Source: JACDBE01 sp051002015 | GTDB taxonomy: Bacteria > Actinomycetota > Acidimicrobiia > Spongiisociales > UBA5794 | Length of the DNA stretch: 6,078 bases | Assembly (NCBI GenBank): GCA_051002015.1 | Contig: JBPCMS010000087.1 | Location: 1-6,078 of the forward strand | Direction of reading: 5' to 3' | Part shown: piece by piece, positions 1 through 5,849 of the stretch | Numbering within the stretch: the first letter of the stretch is position 1 | How the letters are laid out: every line of letters starts with the position of its first letter | Notes under the pieces: generated by a model | What the model was told of the DNA's origin: nothing | Database searches by the model: none | The model's input: the letters and a program-made list of their open reading frames with translations, nothing else | Position numbers and translations under genes: made by a program

Positions 1-179
1 GGTCATGGCTCTTCGGCTGTCGCCTCATCGCAGTGCGGTTGGGGGCCCCAGCCCCAACCACCGAGTCTCCTCCTCTCCGGCGGAGCCTCGGGTCATGGCT
101 CTTCGGCTGTCGCCTCATCGCAGTGCGGTTGGGGGCCCCAGCCCCAACCACCGAGTCTCCTTCTCTCGGCGGAGCCTCG
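1..179. repeat. Tandem direct repeat, two ~90-bp units, noncoding
   Basis: Two head-to-tail copies are visible: bases 1-90 and 91-179. The first 71 bases of each are identical (1-71 and 91-161). The remainder differs by one substitution (C at 72, T at 162) and by one missing C in the second copy (CC at 77-78, a single C at 167). The first copy starts exactly at the window edge, so more copies may lie to the left. Each unit contains two inverted repeats (described separately) and a GGGGCCCC palindrome. An open frame crosses the repeats, but it has no ribosome binding site and continues through moxR out of frame, so I read the region as noncoding. It lies directly upstream of the moxR leader. 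Function is unknown: it could be a dispersed intergenic element, a structured leader RNA, or a recent local duplication. Confidence 0.9.
37..91. other. Paired hairpins in repeat copy 1
   Basis: Hairpin A pairs GGTTGGGG (37-44) with CCCCAACC (52-59) around a 7-base loop, giving eight perfect pairs. Hairpin B follows after one base and pairs CCGAGTCTCC (61-70) with GGAGCCTCGG (82-91), nine of ten positions matching (mismatch at 66/86), around an 11-base loop. Neither is followed by a T-run, so they do not look like standard intrinsic terminators. The fold is readable on either strand, so transcript direction cannot be decided. Confidence 0.7.
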
Positions 180-180
180 G
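127..180. other. Paired hairpins in repeat copy 2
   Basis: This is the same fold as in copy 1. Hairpin A pairs 127-134 with 142-149, and hairpin B pairs 151-160 with 171-180. The loop of hairpin B is 10 bases instead of 11. The second arm ends just before the leader of moxR begins, so if transcribed with the operon it would sit in the 5' untranslated region about 60 bases before the start codon. Confidence 0.65.
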
Positions 181-226
181 TAACCGTGGCCGGTTGATAA
201 CCTGCGCATCCTCTGCCACGCAACCC

Positions 227-236
227 AAGGGAGGAG
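227..236 (+). promoter_or_regulatory. Ribosome binding site of the MoxR gene
   Basis: AAGGGAGGAG is a strong Shine-Dalgarno sequence six bases before the GTG at 243. It decides the start of the MoxR gene in favour of that GTG. The preceding stretch 180-226 holds no convincing -35/-10 pair. The best weak candidate is TAACCT at 198-203, which fits the loose actinobacterial TAnnnT -10 pattern but has no partner -35, so the operon promoter is not assigned. Confidence 0.85.
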
Positions 237-242
237 CCGACC

Positions 243-1214
243 GTGACGATCAGCGCCGACGCGCTCGGTGGGTTCCGCTCGCGGTTCAACGCCATCGTCT
301 CCAACATCGAACGGGTCATCCAGGGGAAGCGGCACGTCTCCGAGCAGGTCGCCATCTGCCTCATCTCCGGTGGCCATGTCCTCATCGAGGACGTGCCCGG
401 GGTGGGCAAGACGCTCCTGGCCAAATCGCTGGCCCGGTCCATCGACTGCTCCTTCTCCCGGATCCAGTTCACCCCCGACCTGCTGCCCTCCGATGTCAGC
501 GGGGTATCGGTCTGGGACCGCGAGCGGGGCGACTTCACCTTCCGCCCGGGACCGGTGTTCGCCAACGTCGTACTCGGCGACGAGATCAACCGGGCCAGCC
601 CCAAGACCCAGTCGGCGCTGCTGGAGGCGATGGAGGAGCAGCAGGTCACCGTCGACGCCCTCACCCGGCGTCTGGAGAGCCCCTTCCTGGTCGTCGCCAC
701 CCAGAACCCCATCGAGCACGAGGGGACCTACCCGCTCCCCGAGGCCCAGCTCGACCGCTTCATGATGCGGATCGCCATGGGGTATCCCAGCAGGGAGAAG
801 GAGCTGGAGATGCTCGACACCCATGGGGCGAGGTCGACGTACGACGACCTGGAGCCGGTGGTCACCGCCGCCGACGTCATCGAGATGATCGAGCTGGCCA
901 CCACCATCCACGTCGCCGACGTGGTGAAGGGCTATCTGGTCGATCTGGCGGACGCCTCGCGCGGCGACTCCGACCTGCTCCTCGGGGTGTCGCCACGGGC
1001 CACCCTCCACCTGCTGCGGGCATCGCGGGCGCGCGCCGCCGCTACCGGCCGCGACTACGTGTCACCGGACGACGTGAAGGCGATGTTGCACCCGGTCCTC
1101 AACCACCGGCTGATCCTCCGCCCCGAGGCGCAGATGCGGGGGGTGGCGATGCACTCGGTGATCACCGCCCTCGGCGGCTCGGTGCCGGTGCCCGGTCTCA
1201 AGCCGGTTCCCTGA
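243..1214 (+). CDS. moxR: MoxR-family AAA+ ATPase
   Basis: This 323-residue cytoplasmic ATPase is full length for the MoxR family, which uses ATP hydrolysis to remodel or activate partner proteins, often ones with von Willebrand-like domains. Visible motifs are Walker A PGVGKT (residues 52-57), Walker B VVLGDEINRA with D113-E114, sensor 1 ATQNPIE with N155, an arginine-finger region EAQLDRF with R172, and sensor 2 GVSPRA with R252. The C-terminal part (about 230-310) forms the helical lid. The GTG start is chosen for its strong ribosome binding site and because the N-terminus matches the family (FxxRFxxIVxNIERVIQGK). It is first in a three-gene operon and its stop overlaps the next start as TGATG. 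The DUF58 protein next door is the probable partner, which is inferred from context. Nothing looks broken; all ATPase residues are present. The symbol is family-level, and which MoxR subfamily it belongs to is not resolved. Confidence 0.96.
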   Translation: MTISADALGGFRSRFNAIVSNIERVIQGKRHVSEQVAICLISGGHVLIEDVPGVGKTLLAKSLARSIDCSFSRIQFTPDLLPSDVSGVSVWDRERGDFTFRPGPVFANVVLGDEINRASPKTQSALLEAMEEQQVTVDALTRRLESPFLVVATQNPIEHEGTYPLPEAQLDRFMMRIAMGYPSREKELEMLDTHGARSTYDDLEPVVTAADVIEMIELATTIHVADVVKGYLVDLADASRGDSDLLLGVSPRATLHLLRASRARAAATGRDYVSPDDVKAMLHPVLNHRLILRPEAQMRGVAMHSVITALGGSVPVPGLKPVP

Positions 1215-2398
1215 TGCCGACGGTGCGAGGGTGGGCGGCGCTCGGGGCCGCCGTCGCCTTCGCCCTGGCCTGGGTCGGGTTCGGGGAGCAGCTACTCCTC
1301 GCCGCCGCCGCCTTCCTGGCGATCACCGTGGTGGTTGGCGTGCTGTGGGTCAGGCGCTCCGCCCCCGGTGTGACCGTGGCCCGGCAGGTGATCCCGCTCC
1401 AGGTGTTCGACGGCGACCACGCCGTGGTCACGGTGACCCTGCACGTCGAGCGCGACCTGTCGCACGTGACCGTGGGTGACACCGTCCACGACCTCGGCAC
1501 CGCCCAGTTCGCCGCCGATAGGGCGATACCGGGCGACCCGCTGATCGGGCGCTACGAGGTGGTGTGCCACCCACGCGGCGTCTACCAGGTGGGACCTACC
1601 GACGTCCGGGTCCGCGACCCCTTCGGGATGGCGGAGACCGCGGTACAGGCGGGCACCATCGACAGCCTGGTGGTGTACCCCCGCTTCGAGGAACTGGAGG
1701 GGCTTCCCATGGTGCGGGGACAGGACCCCAACGTCGCCACCTCGCGCACCCGCTTCTCCCAGACCGGCGGCGAGGACTTCTTCACGCTGCGCGACTACGA
1801 GGACGGCGACGACCTGCGCAAGGTGCACTGGCCGTCGTCGGCGAAGCGGGACAAGCTGATGATCCGCCAGCTCGAGATGCCGTGGCAGTCGCGGGCGCTG
1901 ATCGTGCTCGACCCGGAGACGTCCAACTACCCGGACCAGGGTGTCTTCGAGCATGCGGTGAAGGGGGCGGCCTCGGTGGTGCACCACTTCTACCGGTCGG
2001 GCTTCTCCCCCACCCTGTGGACGGGGCGGCCCGAAGCGGTGACCGTCGGCACCGCAGACCGCTACAACCTGGCGATGCAGGACCTGGCCACGGTCAACCC
2101 GATTGAGGGAGCCGACCTGCGCAACGCCATCGGCCGGATCCGGCAGCGGGGCATCGCCGGGGGCGCCCTGGTGCTGATCACCGGCTCACCCGGGGAGAGC
2201 CACCTGGCGCTGTACCGCACCCTCGGCGCCGACTACACCAGGACCCTGGTGCTGGCGGTGACCGACGAGGCGAACGAGGCGATCGGACGGTTCCGCCAGG
2301 GCGGGGTGCTCACGGTGGTGACCGGAAGAACCGGCCACTGGGCGGCGGCTTGGCGAGAGGCGATGGAGAGCTCGTGGGCAACCGCAACACGTCGATAG
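1214..2398 (+). CDS. DUF58 domain membrane protein, probable MoxR partner
   Basis: The product is 394 residues. Two hydrophobic helices lie at the N-terminus (about 7-23 and 25-46), separated by a very short turn, so most of the protein is expected on one side of the membrane, probably the cytoplasm. Residues about 52-155 look beta-rich, as is usual ahead of DUF58. The DUF58 signature lies at about 185-222: GGEDFFTLRDYEDGDDLRKV followed by HWPSSAKRDKLMIRQLE. After it comes a von Willebrand A-like fold starting ALIVLDPETS (228-237), where the metal-site pattern DxSxS is altered to D233-x-E235-x-S237. The ATG at 1214 overlaps the MoxR stop by one base and has no clear ribosome binding site of its own, so translation is probably coupled to MoxR. 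Its 3' end overlaps the next gene. Family knowledge gives association with MoxR ATPases and transglutaminase-like proteins; its biochemical role is not established. Confidence 0.94.
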   Translation: MPTVRGWAALGAAVAFALAWVGFGEQLLLAAAAFLAITVVVGVLWVRRSAPGVTVARQVIPLQVFDGDHAVVTVTLHVERDLSHVTVGDTVHDLGTAQFAADRAIPGDPLIGRYEVVCHPRGVYQVGPTDVRVRDPFGMAETAVQAGTIDSLVVYPRFEELEGLPMVRGQDPNVATSRTRFSQTGGEDFFTLRDYEDGDDLRKVHWPSSAKRDKLMIRQLEMPWQSRALIVLDPETSNYPDQGVFEHAVKGAASVVHHFYRSGFSPTLWTGRPEAVTVGTADRYNLAMQDLATVNPIEGADLRNAIGRIRQRGIAGGALVLITGSPGESHLALYRTLGADYTRTLVLAVTDEANEAIGRFRQGGVLTVVTGRTGHWAAAWREAMESSWATATRR

Positions 2399-4761
2399 TC
2401 GCCTCGATCCTGCTCTTCGTGGCGCTGATCCAGATGGGCGGGCTGCTCCGGCCGACGGTCAGCGGCATCTCGTGGCAGTTGATGGTGCTCGGCTCGGCGT
2501 TGCTCGCCGCGGTGATCACCTGGACCGGGCTGGCCTACCGGATGCCGGTGTGGGCGGTAACCGCCGCCAACCTGGTGGCCTACGCCGTGGTCGCCCTGAG
2601 GGTGATGGCGGTCGAGACCATGCGCTCCGTCCTCCCCACCGCCGCCACCTTCACCGAGGTGAGGGCCGAGCTGAGCCAGGCGATGGCGATCATCCGCACC
2701 GGGATCGAGCCGGTGATCCCGTCCGAGGGCGTCGTCGCCGTCGTCATCGGGGTGTTCTGGGTGGCGACGGCGGTCACCGTGTACGGGGTGCTGCGCCGGC
2801 CCGGGCTCGCCGTGATCCCCGGGCTGATCCTCATCGTCCAGTTCGCCGTGATGGACCGCACCCCTACCAGCCTCCCCATGGTTGCCCTGTTCGCCCTGCT
2901 CCTCGCCGCCTCGATCCTGGCAGTGACCAGCGACCAGCGGCGCACCACCAGCGGCCGGATGGTGTACAAGTCCGGCTGGCTTCCCTCCACCGGTCTCGCC
3001 GGCAAGGTGACGGCGACGGCCACCGGGCTCGCCATGGTCGGCACGGTGTTCGCCGTGGGGGCGTTCGCCGACCGGGTCCCGTTCGACGGCGTGGTGGCCT
3101 GGCGCTCGGTGACGGGGCTCACCGGGGACTTCTACGGCGGTGTCTCCTACAACCCCTTCATCGGGATCCAGCAGTCGCTGGTGACGCCGACCTCGACCCC
3201 GCTGTTCTACGCCAAGGTCGAGGGTGATCTGGCGCCGAACCAGGTCTTCTTCCGGCTGCTCACCATGGAGACCTACGAGGGCGGCAAGTTCTTCGCCAGC
3301 CAGCCCGAGATCAGACCCATCGTCGACACCGAATCGTGGCATGCCAGGGGGCAGGAGTTCGCCGGGCCGTCGGCGGCGGTCACCACCACGATCCTGATCG
3401 ACCGTCTCCAGATGGACTGGCTCCCCGTCGCCTACGCCGCCACCTCGCTGGGCGGCGACGCCGAGTTCGCCTCCTCGGTGATGGTGCGACCCGACGACGG
3501 GGCCCTCCGCTTCGCCGGCGGTCTCACCTTCCCCGAGCTGGCGTACATCGTCACCTCCGAGATTCCCCAGCCGGACCTCGGGGTGCTCTCCGGCGGCGCC
3601 GACGGCACGCTTTCCCCGCTGTTCGAGGCGGCCGCCGAGAGCGCCGCCCCCGTGCCCGGCCCGGTGGCGGCGGCCGAGGTGCGCCCGGCGCCGCCCGGTG
3701 TCGACCGGTATCTCGGGCTCCCGGAGGATCTCGATCCCGGGATCGCCGCCCTGGCGCTGGAGACGACGGCCGGGCTGGAGACCGCCTTCGAGAAGGGTCT
3801 GGCGCTCGAGGCATGGTTCCGGTCGGACGCCTTCGAGTACACCACCCAGATCGAGCCGGGGCACGGCGCCACCGACCTGGCCCAGTGGCTGCTCGCCGAG
3901 AACAGCGACAGCCCCAACTTCCGGCGCGGCTACTGCGAGAACTTCGCCACCTCGATGGCGGTGCTGGCCCGGACCCTGGGCATCCCTTCGCGGGTGGTGC
4001 TCGGGTTCACCCCGGGCAGGCCCACCACCCCCGGCGGGGACACCGTGGTGGTGATGGACCGCAACGCCCACGCCTGGGTGGAGCTGTGGATGCCGACCCA
4101 GGGTTGGGTCCGCTTTGACCCGACCCCGCGGCCCGACGGGGCCAACCCGTCCACCACCGAGGACGTCACCATCCGGCTCGGCTTCGACCCCACCTCGTTC
4201 CTCGACCAGGTTCCCGAGCCCGAGGTGGTGATCGGCGGCCTGCTCGAGGTCGGTATCCCCAACATCCCGGAGGGCGGCCTCGACGGTGCCCCGGGGACGG
4301 TCGACTTCGATGACGGCTCCACCATCTCGGCTTGGGTGTGGCGGGTGCTCGCCGTGGTTGGAGGGATCGCCCTGCTCCTCGGCGGGCTGCCCCTGGTCAA
4401 GCGGATGCGCACCAACCGACGGATGCGCCGGCTCCGCTCCGGCGACGTCACCGCCGCCTGGGAGGAGATCGTCGCCCAGCTCACCGACTACGGCCGCAGC
4501 CCCGAGCCGTCGCTCACCCCGACCGAGCTCGCCGCCATCACCGACCCGGCGATGAGGCCGCTGGCGATGGTGTACGGGCAGAAGGTTTACGGCCCGCCGG
4601 GACCGGCCAGCACCGACCACACGCTGGTGGCGGAGCGTTCCCTGGTCAACACCACCGACCAGCTGGCTCAACGCCACTCGAGGGTGCAGCGGCTGAGGGC
4701 GCTCTACTCCCCCGCTTCCCTCCTGGGGACCATCCGCCGCAAACCGCCGGCCGACCACTAG
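2374..4761 (+). CDS. TgpA-like membrane transglutaminase
   Basis: The product is 795 residues from the GTG at 2374, which has GGAG (2365-2368) five bases upstream and starts just before the first helix. A TTG at 2350 is possible but lacks a binding site. Seven N-terminal membrane helices are visible (about 7-25, 33-53, 59-79, 118-140, 144-160, 166-184, 212-232). An extracytoplasmic segment (233-652) includes an Ala/Pro-rich linker (about 417-447). The transglutaminase core has Cys521 in GYCENFA, His566 in NAHAWVE and Asp582 in FDPTP. An eighth helix (653-675) leads to a basic cytoplasmic tail with a DUF4129-like stretch, AAWEEIVAQLTDYG then TPTELA. The complete triad suggests an active enzyme (thiol acyl transfer or hydrolysis) on the outer face of the membrane, probably on envelope proteins or peptidoglycan; the substrate is unknown. 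It is the last gene of the operon and overlaps DUF58 by 25 bases. Confidence 0.93.
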   Translation: MGNRNTSIVASILLFVALIQMGGLLRPTVSGISWQLMVLGSALLAAVITWTGLAYRMPVWAVTAANLVAYAVVALRVMAVETMRSVLPTAATFTEVRAELSQAMAIIRTGIEPVIPSEGVVAVVIGVFWVATAVTVYGVLRRPGLAVIPGLILIVQFAVMDRTPTSLPMVALFALLLAASILAVTSDQRRTTSGRMVYKSGWLPSTGLAGKVTATATGLAMVGTVFAVGAFADRVPFDGVVAWRSVTGLTGDFYGGVSYNPFIGIQQSLVTPTSTPLFYAKVEGDLAPNQVFFRLLTMETYEGGKFFASQPEIRPIVDTESWHARGQEFAGPSAAVTTTILIDRLQMDWLPVAYAATSLGGDAEFASSVMVRPDDGALRFAGGLTFPELAYIVTSEIPQPDLGVLSGGADGTLSPLFEAAAESAAPVPGPVAAAEVRPAPPGVDRYLGLPEDLDPGIAALALETTAGLETAFEKGLALEAWFRSDAFEYTTQIEPGHGATDLAQWLLAENSDSPNFRRGYCENFATSMAVLARTLGIPSRVVLGFTPGRPTTPGGDTVVVMDRNAHAWVELWMPTQGWVRFDPTPRPDGANPSTTEDVTIRLGFDPTSFLDQVPEPEVVIGGLLEVGIPNIPEGGLDGAPGTVDFDDGSTISAWVWRVLAVVGGIALLLGGLPLVKRMRTNRRMRRLRSGDVTAAWEEIVAQLTDYGRSPEPSLTPTELAAITDPAMRPLAMVYGQKVYGPPGPASTDHTLVAERSLVNTTDQLAQRHSRVQRLRALYSPASLLGTIRRKPPADH

Positions 4762-4767
4762 CCGGTG
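4745..4767. terminator. Possible bidirectional stem-loop at convergent stops
   Basis: CGCCGGC (4745-4751) can pair with GCCGGTG (4761-4767) around a 9-base loop that contains most of the shared CTAG. On the plus-strand transcript this gives seven pairs, one of them a G-U wobble; on the minus-strand transcript that pair becomes a mismatch. No T-run follows on either side. It is the only dyad I see at the junction of the two converging genes, and GC-rich stems without U-tracts have been proposed as terminators in actinobacteria, so it is a weak candidate. Confidence 0.3.
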
Positions 4768-5249
4768 TCGACCTCGGAGAGGACGTCGTCCTCGCCCCTG
4801 CGGAGGAGCTCGAGGAACCGCTCCCGGTCGAGCTCGAACCTGGTGACGTCGTCCTCGACGGTCTTGGTGATCTCGTTGATGGCAACGAAGAAGGCGAGCT
4901 GACCCTGGCGCAGGGCGTCGAGCAACTCGTCGTCGTCCGATGCGACCCTGAATATCGTTGCGCCGTCCGTAACCAGCTTCACCTCGGCGAGGTGGCTGTC
5001 CATGTCGGCGGTGCGCCGCAGGTAGTCCCAGGCCCGGCGCACCCGCTGCACCGACATCCCGTTGTCGAGCAGGCTCTTGACCACCCGAAGGGCGACCAGG
5101 TCACGGAAGGAGTAGAGACGGCGTCTGCCGGGTCGTCCGTCCGAGGACTGCAGCGAGGGTTGAACCAGAGAGACCTTGTCCCAGTAGCGCAGCTGGTGGG
5201 CCGTGCAGGACGTCAGTCTCGACGCCTGCTGTGCCGTGAACGCTTCCAC
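4758..5249 (-). CDS. MerR-type transcriptional regulator, small
   Basis: The product is 163 residues. The N-terminal half (about 3-75) is a MerR-type winged helix: TAQQASRLTSCTAHQLRYWD, then a wing with GRRRLYSFRDLVALRVVKSL and GMSVQRVRRAW. Instead of the long dimerisation helix and metal- or drug-binding end of classical MerR, residues about 85-163 form a compact unit (KLVTDGATIFRVASDDDELL, then GQLAFFVAINEITKTVEDDV) whose ligand I cannot name. Only one cysteine is seen (Cys15, in the DNA-binding part), so metal sensing is unlikely. The start is a GTG with GGGAGGA upstream, unusually close at about three bases from GGAGG. It lies downstream of the DUF3040 gene on the same strand. Its stop interlocks with that of the transglutaminase gene. 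The target is unknown; self-regulation through the dyad at 5260-5277 is possible. Confidence 0.88.
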   Translation of the reverse strand: MEAFTAQQASRLTSCTAHQLRYWDKVSLVQPSLQSSDGRPGRRRLYSFRDLVALRVVKSLLDNGMSVQRVRRAWDYLRRTADMDSHLAEVKLVTDGATIFRVASDDDELLDALRQGQLAFFVAINEITKTVEDDVTRFELDRERFLELLRRGEDDVLSEVDTG

Positions 5250-5252
5250 AAT

Positions 5253-5258
5253 CCTCCC
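5253..5258 (-). promoter_or_regulatory. Ribosome binding site of the MerR-type gene
   Basis: On the minus strand this reads GGGAGG, part of TAGGGAGGATTGTGG. It lies only three bases from the GTG at 5249, tighter than usual, but it is the only good site, and no other in-frame start is better placed. Confidence 0.65.
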
Positions 5259-5259
5259 T

Positions 5260-5277
5260 ACGACGCCGGCCGGTCGT
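5260..5277. promoter_or_regulatory. Inverted repeat upstream of the MerR-type gene
   Basis: ACGAC (5260-5264) and GTCGT (5273-5277) form a perfect five-base dyad around eight G/C bases, just upstream of the ribosome binding site. MerR-type proteins bind inverted repeats in promoters, so it could be an operator, but short dyads arise easily in GC-rich DNA. The rest of the 119-bp gap (5250-5368) shows no clear promoter; TAGCGT on the minus strand (5289-5294) is the best weak -10, without a matching -35. No obvious terminator for the upstream DUF3040 gene is present, so read-through into the regulator is possible. Confidence 0.3.
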
Positions 5278-5368
5278 GACCACAGACACGCTACGCCCGC
5301 ACGTTACCGGCAGAACCTCATGTACTCCGCCCCGTCGGGCCACCCCCGCCCGGCGTGAAAGCGGCACT

Positions 5369-5710
5369 CTAGCGATCGCGCTGCCACCTCTGCCGGACGC
5401 TCTCCAGCCATGATCTGGAGGCCTGGGTGCCGGGGACGTCGCTGCGCCCACGACGGAGATGCATGGCGATCCAGCCTGCGCTGACCACCATCACGACGAA
5501 CCCGGCCAGGGCCACGGGGGTCCAACGGGTGAACGACGCCAGCATGACGACCAGCCCGACGACGAACCCGACGAAGGCGAGGCGGGTCCATCTCCGGAAC
5601 ACGGACTCGAGGGTGGTGTTGGCCACGGTCTCGGCGAGCTTTGGGTCGTCCTGATAGAACTGGCGCTCTATCTCCTCAAGGATCCGCTGCTCTCGCTCGT
5701 TGAGCGGCAT
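5369..5710 (-). CDS. DUF3040 domain membrane protein
   Basis: The 113-residue product opens with the DUF3040 signature MPLNEREQRILEEIERQFYQ and continues DDPKLAETV. Two membrane helices follow (about 44-60 and 64-84), then a short basic C-terminus (LRRGRS and SWLESVRQRWQRDR). Both ends are probably cytoplasmic. The ATG at 5710 is chosen because it begins the conserved signature and has AAGGG eight bases upstream; the frame stays open farther upstream, but that part is low-complexity and crosses the likely promoter. DUF3040 proteins are typical of actinobacteria, are small, and have no known biochemical function. The downstream gene on the same strand is the MerR-type regulator; the upstream neighbour is a divergent histidine phosphatase. 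Confidence 0.93.
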   Translation of the reverse strand: MPLNEREQRILEEIERQFYQDDPKLAETVANTTLESVFRRWTRLAFVGFVVGLVVMLASFTRWTPVALAGFVVMVVSAGWIAMHLRRGRSDVPGTQASRSWLESVRQRWQRDR

Positions 5711-5718
5711 TCCGCAAG

Positions 5719-5723
5719 CCCTT
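5719..5723 (-). promoter_or_regulatory. Ribosome binding site of the DUF3040 gene
   Basis: It reads AAGGG on the minus strand, eight bases before the ATG at 5710. It supports the short start over the longer open frame that reaches to 5956. A small hairpin (GATCG 5733-5737 with CGATC 5743-5747) lies just upstream in the presumed leader. Confidence 0.65.
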
Positions 5724-5750
5724 CGCCCATGCGATCGTCTGTCGATCAGC

Positions 5751-5762
5751 AGTATCAGTATA
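5751..5762 (-). promoter_or_regulatory. Candidate -10 region of the DUF3040 gene
   Basis: On the minus strand the sequence reads TATACTGATACT, two adjacent -10-like hexamers (5757-5762 and 5751-5756). This is a marked AT-rich spot in otherwise very GC-rich DNA, about 40 bases before the DUF3040 start. No clear TTGACA-like -35 is found 16-18 bases farther upstream, which is common in actinobacterial promoters. Confidence 0.5.
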
Positions 5763-5811
5763 TCGCCGGCGCCGAATAGCTCCCCGTGCCGATCGTGGTT
5801 CTCGCCGGGGT

Positions 5812-5827
5812 CGCCGGGGGCCCGGCG
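5812..5827. promoter_or_regulatory. Perfect inverted repeat in the divergent intergenic region
   Basis: CGCCGGG (5812-5818) and CCCGGCG (5821-5827) form a perfect seven-base dyad around GG. It covers the -35 region expected for the TACACT element at 5837-5842, so it could be an operator or a stem-loop. GC-rich composition makes chance occurrence plausible. Confidence 0.35.
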
Positions 5828-5836
5828 GAGGCCTCC

Positions 5837-5842
5837 TACACT
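5837..5842 (+). promoter_or_regulatory. Candidate -10 of a leaderless promoter
   Basis: TACACT fits the actinobacterial TAnnnT -10 pattern and ends seven bases before the ATG at 5850, placing transcription start at or next to the start codon. The phosphatase gene has no well-spaced ribosome binding site (GGAGG at 5827-5831 is 18 bases away), which agrees with a leaderless message, a common arrangement in actinobacteria. Confidence 0.5.
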
Positions 5843-5849
5843 CGCCGGA

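Noticed and set aside
37..91. Intrinsic terminator of an upstream gene
   Set aside because: The stems are good but no T-run follows, and the element is duplicated. A role in termination cannot be excluded but is not supported.
1..180. CRISPR array
   Set aside because: The repeats are directly adjacent with no spacers, and the unit is too long.
5..1213. Open frame through the repeats and across the MoxR gene, joined to DUF58
   Set aside because: It is out of frame with the clear MoxR protein, is rich in Arg/Pro/Gly low-complexity, and has no ribosome site. The true DUF58 start is the ATG at 1214.
2233..4758. Minus-strand open frame of 841 codons opposite the transglutaminase gene
   Set aside because: Its Gly/His/Arg-rich product has no domain, and the plus strand carries a full protein with helices and a catalytic triad. 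It is a mirror effect of high third-position GC.
4332..5279. Plus-strand open frame covering the convergent junction
   Set aside because: It runs out of frame through the transglutaminase tail and antisense to the MerR-type gene, with no recognisable domain.
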